The notes below the pieces were generated by a model. That model was not told where the DNA came from. It made no database searches and saw nothing but the letters and a program-made list of their open reading frames with translations. The position numbers were made by a program, and so were the translations under genes. Positions 9,700-21,120 of a stretch of 64,000 nt of DNA are shown here, one piece after another (positions within the stretch are counted from its first letter, which is position 1; every line of letters starts with the position of its first letter). The DNA is from Lunularia cruciata (taxonomy: Eukaryota > Streptophyta > Marchantiopsida > Lunulariales > Lunulariaceae): NCBI GenBank assembly GCA_948567375.1, contig OX419759.1:5486744-5550743 (forward strand). The letters are read 5' to 3'.

Positions 9700-12600
9700 G
9701 TTGCAATATAATATTCTCCATAAACTCACAAATGTAGACATAAGACTTATACTCAGAATTAAGCAAAATTACAAGTGTTGTTCTAGCACTTTGCTTTACT
9801 CATTCTTCTACTCAAAACTCTGAATACAACATACTTGAAATGGCTGCTCTAAATAGGTAGAACACTTAGTAATTATAGAAATTGTCTAAACTATTTTAGC
9901 TATTCTCTACAAGTCTTCAGATATGAAGCATCATATATATATATAGATCCATTGTTTCATATTTGTAACTATTGTTGACTCTAATTCAATCCTGCGTCTT
10001 GGTCTTGCCTCAACTTTGGCTCCTTAGCACAAATCCACTACAAGTGTCTCCTACACTTTGGGTTCATCATGTTTCTCTACATCTACATCTATTGCTACAA
10101 CTTCCTCAATCAGTATGTGACTGAAGTCATGGGAGGCCTAACTGCCTCCTCATCTTCTATTCTAATAGTTTGAGATGATTTGGGTAACTCAACCAAAGTC
10201 ATCTGCACTCCAATACTGACTATTTTGGATCATGTTGCTCTATTCTCACTTAGAGTACAAGTGAGGTTATCTATATTAGTCTTAACTAAATCTAATCTAA
10301 GATATATATTATCTCCTACCTCAATCATCTTCATATCTATTCTATCTCTAAGGTAAATCAATAAATTGTTCAAGTTTACATCCTTTGCCTTCTTCTCGCG
10401 GGTTTCTGCACAAGCAACTAAAGCTCATGTAGGTAGGTCTCCTCTAAATTTGCCTTAGCTCTAGTATTGAGCATCACCTTCAAGTGAGTAGCTACCTCAC
10501 TTACTGAATCCAAAGTCTCCTTCTTTGAGAGTGACTTGCCTTGGGTCACCTCCTCCATCTTCTTACAAAGCTGATAGAACTCCTTAGCATGCTTTGCCTC
10601 CATCTTCTTCTACTCTACTTCATTGCGAACAGCATGAGCTTCAGTGCATTTAACTAGGTCTTGCAAATACTATTCCTTGCATCCTTGGCTGGTGAGTTCT
10701 CATTGCTAGGCCCAATCTTTCTTTGCAATGACTTGCCCAAGTTCCTCCATAGCTTGCTCTTGTAGTCAGAATTTGGGTCCTATGATAGATTAAGTTGATT
10801 TATGCATCATCAAAGTCCTCCTTCATCTTCTCAAGTGCCTTCTTCTACTCCTTTAGCTCTTCTTTCTAGCATTCCAAATAGTTTCCATGTTGCTCAAAAC
10901 TCCCCTATAGATCATTGAAGCATTGTTTTTGGATTATAGCATCAACCCAAAGAACCTTGGCTTCATCTTTAATTTGGGCTATCCTCACCTTCAATTGCAA
11001 AACTTCTCCAATTAATGCCTTCACCATCTGCAGCTCATTCCTTACCTCTGAATGCTCCTTGCTTCCTCTCTTGCAAATGCACCAACAAAGGATAGAAAAC
11101 ACTTGACAAGTAGTTGACTCCTTTGAATGTGTCCTTGTGTGGTTTCCTTTGTCCTCAAGACCAATGCCTATGCCATAACCCAAAGTCAAGACTCGTGTAC
11201 CTTCAAGCTTAACTCTTTTGAACTTTCTTCATCTTCCAAGGGGTCACTTGGCCCAGCTTGCACAATCTTGTCAAGATGTCGAGATCATGTTCCTCTTCGG
11301 GACACCATCATGAGCTTGTCTTCCTTCTCCTTATGAACATTACATTCTGGTAATTGCATATAGGTGGCATCTCCATCCTCCATTCTCTCAATTTTTTCAT
11401 GAAAGTCCCAATCTGAACCCTCCTTTGCCACTTCCTCTGCTGGCTGCTGGACTTTAGTCTCACCTTCACTTTCACTACTTGACTTCTGACTCTTCAGCTC
11501 TTCATCAAAGTCCTCATCATTGGACTCAACTTCTTCTTCCTCTATGCTGACAATAGATCTACCATACAACCCAACTAGGGTTTAATCACCAAGTAGTCCA
11601 CCTCTTTATTAGAGAAACCATCTTCTTGGGTCGGCTTCTCTTCTTTGGTCAAGGTACCAATGCTAACAAGGTCTTCTTTCATTTGGTCCTTGTAAAGTAT
11701 TGTTCACTCTCTTTGACCTCTGCCATGTATTGCTTTTCCTTCTCATCAGCATCCCAATGCAAGTTTGTACAAAATGAGATAGCATTTGCTTCCTCTCCTT
11801 GGGGTTGAGTAAATTCAATTGTAAGTAGTAATGGGCTGCAAAAGGTATGAAGTAGTGGGGTGGCCAATCCATTCTCCATTTCCCTATCATTTGCCTTGTC
11901 CTAATGTAGAAGCACCTAATCCAATTTACACTCTCTCTTGCAAACATTAGATGGAAGAAAACTCCATGTTGCTTTGCTACATATATAGTCAGCTTTGGCT
12001 TTATCATAGTTATCACTACCCCGACAATACTTCTCCTCATCAGATCAACATACATATCTACCTTGTGTCCTTTTTTCTTTTGATGTTCATTGAAGGACTT
12101 CTTTAGCTCCTCTATTTCTTCTAGAAGATCACACTTCCAATTGAAGGTGATCCTCACAAGCTCTCTTGCATCCCATCCTAACACTAACTTGCAGTTGGAC
12201 ACAGTTCATTGTGTTGGGTTTCCTCTCTTTCTCCCCTTGCTTGAACCGTCCTCATAGTTACTAGCCATGATTTTTATCATGAATCTTGGAAAACTAAGAT
12301 TCCAATTCAATGCCAAGAAAGTGATTTGATGTTAGCTCAAGACATCAAATTGGGCCACCATATTAATTTATCTAATTGCAGGTTTTTGGATCAAGAGGGC
12401 CAAAACCTGTCTTCCTCCCTTGAACAACATTGTACTTCTCTCCTCACTTGGCTTTGGACATAGAGAACCTGAAACTTGGCTTGTGATTCTCACACAATTA
12501 GGACAACTATTCAAAGGCACCTGATAATCTCTTAGCATTGTAGAACCCTTTGACTTGATTTTGTACTCCTTGCAACTCAACCATTCTTCAGTCAAAACCA

Positions 12601-12964
12601 CAATAAAAGATCATGCCAAGTGCATGCATTACTCCTATCACTTTTGAATTTATCCTCACATGAAGTAACCATTCATATTGAGTGTACCTTCTTGGCAGGT
12701 ACAGCCTAGGTCAAGGTTTTTAAGGATCGTTGGATCAGGTTCTTCACTCCAATGGAAAGTATCCTCACTTTGGGTCATCCATCCTTCCAAGTCCAATCTG
12801 ATTCTTCACCTTCTCTAATAAAAAATTGATTTCCTTGGGTTGGATTGGATTGGATTCTACATTGAATCCAAACACTCTACTTTGCTTCCTCTAACCTTCT
12901 TTTCTACTTAAAATACACTTTCTATCGTAAAAATTGTCAAAAAGCAAAAAATGTGGGTACCTAG
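9700..12964 (-). mobile_element. Family-A giant LTR, long type, minus strand (copy A4)
   Basis: Reading leftwards, the unit starts at a GGTACCCACATTTTT word near 12964 (its TG is damaged), has the family 5' region (12250-12960), the reading frame (about 10400-12200), and the TATA region around 9860-9870. It ends inside the 3' tail near 9730. It meets the plus-strand copy A3 tail to tail at about 9690-9730. The two arms are the same family but clearly diverged. Confidence 0.7.
10400..12202 (-). pseudogene. Family-A U3 protein (broken, best N-terminal domain on minus strand)
   Basis: The longest piece, 11663-12202, is 179 codons. It shows the conserved N-terminal domain: FNWKCDLLEEIEELKKSF, VDMYVDLMRRSIVG, HGVFFHLMFARESVNW, YIRTRQMIGKW, DWPPHYFIPFAAHYYLQLNLLNP. 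Downstream pieces at 11285-11569 (acidic), 10905-11189 and 10418-10603 supply the linker and coiled coil. Stops and frameshifts separate the pieces. The N-terminal domain has conserved tryptophans and a PHYFIPFAAH core but no recognisable catalytic motif. Confidence 0.6.
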
Positions 12965-13468
12965 CTCATCATAGGATGGTGGGATTGGATTGACTCTCAT
13001 TCCTCCTTGTTGTAGTGTTGGGGTGCTGCTTCTTGGTCTTGTGGGTGATCACAAATAGTTTTTGTGTCCGCCAAGGTGTGGTCTTCATAAGGTCTTGACA
13101 AGGAACTTAACATTCCCTTCTCACTCATTGATCTTCCACCACTCAACACTTTAGACACTGCTCGGTTTTAGCAATAGCCACTGAAGGTGGGTCTAAGGAA
13201 AGTTGTCTCTTTAACCCTTCTCCTTCTTTGCACTTGAGAACCTCCTCTCTTGTGATTGTGAGGATGTGGTCCAAACTTTTTCAACTACAAGTACATGGGG
13301 TGGAGTCACCACCCATTACCCTTTGGAAGGCATTGTAGGTGAACTCCGCACTACCTCCACACCTGATGTTAGAGGGGAGATCCTCTTGAGTTGTAATTGG
13401 GATATTGGAATACCCTCTTCTTCATTCACCATAACCTCTTCTTCTCTATTGGAGGTTGGTTGGTCTAA
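12965..13468. other. Unassigned DNA into which A5 inserted (left part)
   Basis: This stretch continues at 26992-27112 once the A5 unit and its TGCTC repeat are removed, so it is older than A5. On the minus strand it has a coding look (an 88-codon frame ending at 13316, and PWKYNPPYDCGY-type wording on the right part near 27030), but I cannot name it. It may be part of an older retroelement polyprotein. Confidence 0.4.
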
Positions 13469-13473
13469 TGCTC
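13469..13473 (+). repeat. Target-site duplication TGCTC, left of A5
   Basis: TGCTC here and at 26987-26991 brackets the family-A copy 13474-26986 exactly at its TA/TG start and CA end. A 5-bp duplication is the usual footprint of Ty3/gypsy or copia integrase. Confidence 0.75.
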
Positions 13474-14284
13474 TATGGTACCCATATTTTTTGTTTTTTA
13501 TGATTTTCAAAGAAGAAGTGTATAGTTGGAGCCAAATTGAAGCCAAATGGTAAAGAAGGGAAACCAAAGAATTTGACTTCATGTTAGAGGAAGAAGAACT
13601 TGGGTTGGACTAGATAGGTGGTAAGCCCAAAGTAAGGATACTTTTGCTTAGGAGCATCATCCCTATGCAAACTTTCCTTCAGGCCAAACTAGTAAGAAGG
13701 TACAATAAAGAAAATAGCTAATTCATGAGCAGGGTAAACTTGAGAGTGATAGGAATAATGCATCCAAAAGGCAGGACTGTCAAGTGAAGATTGATTGAAG
13801 AATGACCGCACATTGTAACACTATAAGGTTAAGAATTCATCAAGGAATTTCCAATACGTCAAGAAGATATCTTGTTTCTCTCAATAGTTTTCATGAAGAA
13901 GTAAGAATCCCAAAGTTGAATGGGAGTTTGATGTTCCAAAGACCTGAGGGAGTTAGAACTACGTGTCCAGGAGAGAGGAGAATTCTCCAAAGATCTAGGA
14001 TTTGTGATTGCATGATGCCAATGGAAGGTGGTAGGAAGTCTCTTTTGCTCATAGTGAGGAAGCCAATGACTTGGAGGTTGGATGTAGTAACAAGGATCAA
14101 AGTCTTGAGTAGACTTTGAATCACATTTGTGGCTTGGAACTAGAACTTGAGCTTTCCAAAGTTCATGGCAAAAATCATTGCGAGAGAGACATGTGGTTCT
14201 CTAGGACATGTGGTTCTAACCCGTGGCTAAAAGAGTGTAGAATCTACGAGACGCAATCTGAAAAAGTCAGATTGTAGATAAGTC

Positions 14285-14573
14285 TTGGGAAGGGAAGTTG
14301 GGGTTGCTGCCGGAGTCATCTTCCATTGGAAGGGTGATTCTATAGAAGAAACCACAAGAGTGAGAAACTCCTTTAGGGCTCCTTATAGTAACAATGGCTA
14401 CAAGGTGGATACCTATTGGAACCTAATGAGGCAGAGTATATTTTTGACACTGATGGCAATGTTTGAACTCAAGTGCACCATCTACATGACGTAGTAGTTG
14501 TTATTCTTCCACCAAATGTTTGCAAGAGAGAAGGTGAATTAGGTAAAGTGTTTTCACTAGTGAACCAAGCAAA
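14285..14573 (+). pseudogene. Family-A U3 protein, N-terminal part, split by element F
   Basis: The frame 14285-14494 gives a GVIFHWKGDSIEETT segment and NGYKVDTYWNLMRQSIF, the family N-terminal domain. Reading on in another frame gives FFHQMFAREK up to the insertion point at 14573. The chain resumes at 24297 with IVNWRMNM, so element F cut the domain inside its conserved core. Confidence 0.6.
14569..14573 (+). repeat. Target-site duplication of element F, left (GCAAA)
   Basis: GCAAA here and ACAAA at 24292-24296 bracket the element, with one mismatch that is a G/A transition. Related family-A copies confirm that the two flanks were once contiguous. Confidence 0.6.
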
Positions 14574-15026
14574 TGTATCACGCCATTTGTAGTTCCGCAT
14601 CTAGTTGCTCGGACACTGGAGTTCCAGTGATAGTAGTTAAAGTTATTCTAGTAGTTTCTCAGGGACTACTTTCCAAAAGTCTGATTTGGTGTTCGGGGTA
14701 CTGACTTCATGGTGGGGCCCACCGTCACTTTGCACCGTTCGCACCATCAAGTGTGCCGTCAGTAGGACCGTTAGGGTTCCAGTGCTAGCTCAAGTCCAGG
14801 GGGTATAGTTTTGAAGTGAGCTCCAGAGAGCTCACTTCTATGATGTTGAGCCTTCGAGTTCCTGGCTATGGTGGACAGAGGCCGGCGAGCGTCACCTGGA
14901 TTCTCTATGCTTGAGTGGGTGTGGCTTGACTATAATCAGTGCCCATTTGTTGGCAGTTTATAGAGTGACAGATCAAGTACTGATCTGAGTTGAGTTGAGT
15001 TGAAAGTGTTAAGCAATCTGATTACA
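14574..15026 (+). repeat. 5' LTR of element F
   Basis: Starts TGTATCACGCC and ends about CTGATTACA. It matches 23739-24188 along its whole length with scattered transitions. The following bases (ATCAGAG near 15026-15032) are a degenerate match to the initiator-tRNA-Met primer site. The exact 3' end is uncertain by a few bases. Confidence 0.75.
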
Positions 15027-16085
15027 TCAGAGAAGTGAAGTCAGGGGGAAATCGAGTGCAGGAACGTTGAGTGTTGGTGGTATCTCCAAGCTCGGTGGAT
15101 CGTGGTAGCTCAATTCAAGTTCTGTGTTTCCCTAGTGTGCAGAAGCTTGTTCAAGTGATTCAGATTTGGCAATTAGGCGGACGGTGTGCGGAAGCGCTGG
15201 CCAAATTTCGAGCAAAGAAGGAGCAATTTTTGAGCAATGTTGTGATTTTGAGCTCAGGAGGTGAAGGTAGGACCAATTTGTTGTGAATTGGGCTCAGAAA
15301 GTGAAATTGAAGGTGGAGTTGGGAAGCTCTTCTCATGAAATTGTGATTTGGAGAAACCCGTTTTGTCAATTTGGCTCGAGTGGAAAGTTAGCGGGGGGTT
15401 TCGGCGTTTAGAGGCTTCGAGGCATAGGGCTGTGGGCTATGAGAGGCTACGAAGGCCTAGAAGGGCCAGCAAGCCAGCTTGCTAGCGTGAGGCTAGCTAG
15501 TTTAGAGTAGATCTTGGTCATTGGTTGGCAAAATCTACCTTTCTTGCTAGATTGTGCGCAACAAGGTTTGACCCCTAGATCTCTTGTTCCTAGACTGGTG
15601 CCCTAGTCAATTGGTCCACCCTCACTTGTTGTCCTAGTGACTGCACCATTGTTATCTATACACATGTAGCTTTGGCTAGGAGAGGCAGTTTGATCTCATT
15701 CTTGGTGATCCTGGTAGCTTAGGACTTAGATACGAACTACTCTTATGTCAAATGCCAAATGGTGGTAGAGTCAGTCCCGTGTTGTGTTATGAGATGGAGG
15801 GTTTTTGTTTAGATTTCTTGTAATTGGATCCCCTCCATTCTCTACTTCCTGTTTGTGCACCACGTTTGTGTGAGGTGCCCTGACTTTTGAGCGTTGGTGC
15901 TCTGGTGTGCTCTCCGTGGTGAGGTTGGAGTGATGACCAGTCAGATTACCTGTGTTTCTCTCCGGTGAGGCAGGAAGTGATGACCTGCAGACCGTGAGAG
16001 TGCGTGTTATGATGGCAGGTTACTGGTTGCCCTTTCCCCTAGTGTAGTTATCTCGGTTAGAGTTACATTAGTGGATGGTGTTTAG
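15027..16085 (+). other. Untranslated leader of element F
   Basis: About 1 kb between the 5' LTR and gag without a usable reading frame. It includes GC-rich, repeated-word stretches (GCTAGCGTGAGGCTAGCTAG near 15481). Leaders of this length are common in plant gypsy elements and usually hold packaging signals; none can be named here. Confidence 0.45.
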
Positions 16086-16123
16086 TTGGTGTTGGCACTT
16101 GGTGGGGTACTTGCAGTTGCGAC

Positions 16124-18320
16124 TTGCGGTTGCAGTTGGTGGTTTGGGTTTGTTGGTGTGGTTACTTTGTCACAACGGAGTTCTTTGGAGATTCCAGAGG
16201 AGTTAGCCTTGCAATACGCAGTGGATTTACTCGGAGTGGTGCTTGGTATCAGCCTGTATCTCAGGTCCCAATGAGGGAGGAGATTGACTCTAAGTTGGAG
16301 TTTGACACAAGAGTTGATTCAGTTGAGAGCGCACTTGGTGTGTCCGCACCATTGTTGTGGGACATGGACGAGATTTATGGGGCCTCCAAAGGCCCTAGGC
16401 GTTACTCTGGTATAGTGGGTACCATTGAGTTGGATGACTTCATCCACGAGTTTGATAGTTGGTGTGATCTGCAGCAGATGCGGAACCCGACTTTGTTCAC
16501 ACCCTTCATGGCATGGAAGGGGTTGTTTCAGCATTTGGAGGGTCCACCAATGGATGACTACCATGAGTTCAGGAGAGATCATTTGGAGGAGATTGAGTTA
16601 TGGAGACAGTATTGGTCTCCACACTACGTTTCCATTACTTCAGGCTCGGTGGCCAGGAGTAGATCGGCTATACCCACAAGTTCTAGCTCGAGTAGTGTTG
16701 GTGGAGTTAGTGGAGGTGCACTAGCTGGAGAAAGTGCTACTACGAGTGGAGGTACCGCTGCAGGAGGTGGTGTGGTACCAGGGTTTAACCCCATGGTTGA
16801 GTTCTTCCTATGTTTGAGGTAGAACTACCAGGGAGTGCGAACTGACAAGCTGAGGAGCTTGCAGGAGTTCCAGCGGAAGGCTGGAGAGAGCCTACGCAAG
16901 GCATATACTCGCATGAGGCGGCTGATCAGTTTCACTCAGGGAGTTACTGAGGCCCAAGTAGTCTAGTTTTGGTATGGGGTACTGGATAGGGAGTTGTGAC
17001 GTAGAGTTCGTGATGGTACGTTATTGCAGGCTACTTCACCCACTTTGGCAGTAGTCTTTGGTTTGGTTGAGCGTATTGAGCTCAACATGGTGGAGAAGAG
17101 AGTGGTGACATCTGGATTTGGTAGAGAGACCTCATCCACGGTTGTGACTTCTTCTAGAGTGCAGCAAAGTGCACCACGCCCAGTTAGTTTTTGAGGACAG
17201 GGTGGACAGCCCTGATCTTATGGAGCAAGTGGAGGGCCTAGTGGAGTTAGACCCTGACCCTCATTTTTGGGTCAGCAGCAGCCAGTGAGTGGTGGTGTTG
17301 CTTGTTGGACTTGTGGTGGACCTCACCATAGGAGAGAGTGTACTCAGGGCAGCGGACCTGATACCTCTGGTGCATCACAGCTAGCACAGAGGTAGTGTGA
17401 GCACTGCCACAGATTTGGTCACACTAGTGACCGGTGTTTTGACCTACACTCGGAGTTACGGAGTGGTAAGGCTACTATGGCAGGTAGTAGAGGAGCTCCA
17501 GTTCATGGAGGACGAGGTGGTAGAGGTGGTGGTAGAGGATCTACACCTAGTAGGGGTGCAGTACCTGCCCTTACTTCTGACACAGCTATGGCTACTCGGA
17601 TTGAGCAGTTGGAGTAGAGATTGGCTAGTATGGCTATTGCTCAGAGGAGATCAAATTCGGGTGCTAAGGCTTCCACCTCATATGCTAGTGATAGAGATGC
17701 TTTGGACTTCATGTGCGGAGCAGCACAGGAGGATGCATCCGCATCAGTGACTAGGAGTGCAGTACGTGCTCCAAAGCCTAGAGGAGCATCAATGGAGTTG
17801 GACCCACAGAGAGGAGAGGTTGGGAGACAGGTCAGACTTCCCCAGTCTTTCATGCTATCTGAGGCATTACAGACAACATCCATGGTTCCTAGACGTCCCA
17901 GTGCAGGTGTGGTAGGTGGTGATGGAGTACCTGATGGAGTACCTGCTAGTCAGCCACCTGCTACTACACAGACTGAGTCTAGCATGATGTTGGAGGCGGC
18001 TCAGCTGATTATGCGGCATCCTTTATTTTCAGCCAGTGATATGTTTACATTGGGAGTTGACCCAGCCCTAGGCCTGCCACGTTGTGTGAGAGTAGGGATG
18101 GTGCAGTTCCTACTACTAGAGCAGAGGTGGTTGGTAGTGGAGCTGACTTGGTTGAGGAGCATGGGATCCGTTCAGCGACTAGTGGTTTTTGGCAGACAGC
18201 AGCGGCTAGACTAGAGGAGTTGCCAGCTAGACCGGCCTTTGAGAGAGCGCAGTTTACACCTGGTGTTGTCCTATTGGATAACCAGAGGGGGATCTTTTGT
18301 TTGGTGGGACCTTCAGGGAA
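16124..18320 (+). pseudogene. Gag of element F (broken)
   Basis: The first open part (16124-16822) has a Ty3-type Gag capsid-like domain: LDDFIHEFDSWC, TPFMAWKGLFQHLEGPP, HLEEIELWRQYW, followed by a Ser/Gly-rich spacer. The same frame continues after a TAG at 16820 with LQEFQRKAGESLRKAYTRM, as in retrotransposon Gag. Near 17309 there is a degenerate CCHC knuckle (CWTCGGPHHRREC) and near 17399 a canonical one, CX2CX4HX4C (CEHCHRFGHTSDRC). A Gly/Arg-rich stretch and a long spacer (17621-18214) lead to the protease. In-frame TAG and TGA codons sit where CAG or CGA would be expected. Confidence 0.75.
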
Positions 18321-18324
18321 GGTC

Positions 18325-18840
18325 TATACACCATAGAGAGTCTTGTTAGACTCTGGTGCGCAGCCCCTTATGTTGGGGAAGGCTGCAGTTGTCGGTCTGG
18401 AGTTACGGAAGACCGATGTGGAGAGGTGTCCATTTCATATCCAAACATCTCTAGGTGGTGGTTCGACACAGTACATCACACGTGGGGAGCTTGTTGTCCA
18501 AGTTCAGCCTGGTCATTTGATTGATAGCTCGGTGGTGAGAGCTCAGGCTATTGCGACGATAGCTGAGTCATATGATGTGCTAGTTGGGGGAGCAATGTTA
18601 TACCCTATGGGTTTCAGCATTGACTATTGGGAGGAGACAGCCTCTTATAGACCTGGTTGGAAGTCAAGTGAGGGACGGGTATGTCGCCTACCAATACGCT
18701 TTAGTAATGGCAGTCTTGGCTCACTACAGTCCGGGACCATGGCAGCATCAGTTTTAGCTTTCAGCGGTGTAGTTACTTGGCCTGGTGACTTGTTGGAGGG
18801 GAACGCCCATGCAGAGGATACTCCAGTACCAGAGGAGATC
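18325..18840 (+). pseudogene. Retropepsin of element F
   Basis: The frame starting near 18343 reads LLDSGAQPLMLGKAA, with the aspartic protease triad DSGA. It continues with TQYITRGELVVQ, IAESYDVLVGGAMLYPMGFSIDYW, the usual ILG-type flap-to-end wording of gypsy proteases. It lies after Gag and before the methyltransferase. A stop at about 18334 separates it from upstream sequence, and a frameshift near 18845 separates it from downstream sequence. Confidence 0.75.
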
Positions 18841-18842
18841 AC

Positions 18843-20060
18843 TCGACTTGGAGTACAAGTGGGATTGTTCCATCCACCTTGGATGTTCCATTGTGGAGTT
18901 CAGAGGAGGCATTGCAGCAGCATGCAGATCAGTTGGTGCAACAGGCTTGGAGTGGAGCCTTCATACTATCAGGGGATGAGTGTGAGGATGAGCCTCCAAA
19001 GGCGATTGCTTTGACACCTCTAGATACCACACTCATTGCTTGGTAGTATCCAGTAGAGAGGATATGCCTATTGGAGTTGTTTGGTGGGATCACACCGGAC
19101 TAGCTGCGGTGTTGCAGGCGGGTATCCGAGTACATAGGTACTTGTATGTAGAGAGAGATGAGACTGCTAGGTGAGTCTCTCTACATCATGTGACACACTT
19201 GGCCTATCGGTATCCGGAGTTATTACCAATGTCAGCAGTCAAAGGTTACCAAAAGGCCTTACCAGGAAACATTTCCTTACTAGGGGCGCATGACCTAGAG
19301 AGACATGGGCCTATTCACTTGATGATTTCTGGATAGCCATGTCAGGGACATACACGTGCGGGCCGCGGTTTGGGTCTTTAGGATCCTTGTTCTGGTGTGT
19401 TTTGGGAGATGTTACAAATACTACGACATCTCTAGGTTCATCAGTCTGTTTCTCTAGCTTACCTTTTGGAGAACGTTCCTTTGTTGGGTGATTCTCGCAC
19501 TAGAATGGTGGTGAGTACACATCAGGTTCATTCTTGGATGGGACCCGCTATATTGTTAGATGCAGCCAGAGTGGGATCACGGGCTCATCGTCTTTGCCTT
19601 TGGTGGACGAACCTTTTACCCAGAGAGGTCCTACAGCATAGTTATGATGGGATTTAGTGACTAGACCACATTCTTGTTGATGATATCTTGGATGTTGGGC
19701 GTCAGTCTCAGACAGTGGTAGTGGCTGATAGGTCACCTATGGCAGTAGTGAACCTAGTTGGACAGCCTAGAGCTGCATTTCCCACCCTCATGAGTTTCCC
19801 AGGCTCTCATGCTTTTCGAGAGGGAGGACGTGGACTTGTTTGGGACTCACAGTTACAGCAGTTGGTGGAGCCCAACACTGATGAGAGAGAGCGGGCGATG
19901 GGTTTTTGCACCGGTATTACCGCTGTTCCAGCAGTGTAAGAGGCATCCAGGCATCAGGTGTTAGGTCAGGCTATGGACCTGAACTGTTTGACCTGGATTG
20001 TGAGCCTTAGTTTGGCAGAGCAGCGTAGGATGCGCTTGATAGGCATCACCACTCGGACAC
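18843..20060 (+). pseudogene. C5-cytosine DNA methyltransferase domain inside pol of element F
   Basis: The core starts about 19052. Visible motifs: I (LLELFGGI, 19068-19091, then TGLAAVLQAG after a one-base-type frameshift at 19092), II (YLYVERDE, near 19145), IV with the catalytic PCQ (PCQGHTRAGRG, 19337-19369), VI (ENVP, 19469-19480), VIII (VGSRAHRLCLWWTNL, near 19570-19614), IX/X (RERAMGF, near 19888-19908; RHQVLGQAMDLN, near 19950-19985). The order and spacing fit a DNMT-type enzyme that transfers methyl from SAM to cytosine C5. Stops: TAG 19044, TGA 19172, TAG 19334 (where W precedes PCQ), 19379, 19433, 19654, TAA 19937. The domain lies between protease and RT. It is inactive now. What it targeted when alive cannot be read from sequence. 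Confidence 0.9.
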
Positions 20061-20400
20061 TTGTGAGCCCTATGCCCATCTAGACGATTCAGGCACATAC
20101 TGGGGGCGATGGACCGAGTGGACATGGTATTCTTGGGACACATCCAGTAGCTACTAGGGAGAGTGGTCTACTTGGAGTCCATCCAGGTGAGCGTGGGCTA
20201 CTTGGATTACACCCTTGGTCCACATGGGATGCAGCTAGAGGACGTGTGGAGCTTGCAGCCAAAGTGGAGGGAGTTTTTCACACAGAGGTTGGGACCTCTA
20301 GTGGTCGGGAGCATGACACTATTGCTCCCAAGGGCCCAGTGTAGCAGCCAGTCAGTACGTCTTCCACTCCTACTACAGTTACAGAGGATACTTGGGAGCT
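20061..20400 (+). other. Linker between methyltransferase and RT of element F
   Basis: In the methyltransferase frame this reads as a Gly/Pro/Thr-rich spacer with a short repeated word (GLLGVHPGERGLLGLHP, near 20163-20215). It contains no known domain. It ends at WELDLGPKLTGEERRRV, the normal lead-in to gypsy RT. Confidence 0.5.
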
Positions 20401-21120
20401 AGATCTTGGACCCAAGCTTACTGGAGAGGAAAGACGGAGGGTTTGGAGGTTCTTGAGGAGTCACACGAGTTGTTTTGCCTTCAGTATGAAGGATTTGGGT
20501 GCTCTGAAGGGACCTGATATACGGATTGAGCTGACTAGCGACACACTTGTTTTCCGATGTCCTTATCGATATAGTGATATGGAGAGGACATTGATTGAGA
20601 GCCAGAGTAGTGACCTTTTTGAGGCTGGTTTGGTGGAGATTTCACATGGAGAGTATGCATCAGCGACAGTGATGCCAACCAAGAAGGATATGGATGGCAA
20701 CTATACAAATAGGCGGATGTGTGGAGAATTACCGTCCTATCAACCGACAGACCAGGGCTGATCGGTATGCCATGCCTACACCGGAGGAGATTTTTGATGC
20801 GATTGGGCATGCAAAGGTCTTCAGTACTTTGGATCTTTGAGCGGGATATCATCAGTTGCCGATCAGGGAAGAGGATAAGTGCAAGACAACATTTTGGGCT
20901 ATTGATCCTCACGGCAAGGATGTGTTATATCAGTGGAGGGTCTTACCATTTGGGTTGAAGAACACTCCTGCTGAGTTCCAAAGGATCATGGATAGGATCC
21001 TAGCTGGATTGGATTTTGCTCGGTGCTATATTGATGACATTTTGGTTTATAGCACTATTGTGGAGGAGCATGAGAGACAATTGTTGGAGGTGTTTGAGAG
21101 GTTGAGATCTCATGGACTCA
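20400..21120 (+). pseudogene. Reverse transcriptase of element F
   Basis: It starts in the methyltransferase frame (KLTGEERRRVWRFL, then CFAFSMKDLG), shifts near 20715 and continues in the open frame from 20856. Motifs: EAGLVEISHGEYASA (20615), YRPINRQTRADRYAMPTPEE, STLDL followed by a stop then AGYHQLPI (20835-20865), KTTFWAI, VLPFGLKNTPAEFQRIMD, and the catalytic YIDD at 21027-21038. Length and order are normal for Ty3/gypsy. The frameshift and the stop inside the DLxAGYHQ motif show it is dead. Confidence 0.85.

Noticed and set aside
9935-9955. TATATATATATATAG-type stretch as a promoter
   Set aside because: Simple AT repeat inside a truncated LTR; it is not at the conserved TATA position.
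6860-12964. A3 and A4 as terminal inverted repeats of a DNA transposon
   Set aside because: Each unit elsewhere has its own 5-bp duplications and LTR-type ends, and the arms are independently truncated.
20535-20912. Minus-strand frame of 125 codons opposite the RT of element F
   Set aside because: It is the mirror of RT coding sequence, with no motif of its own.
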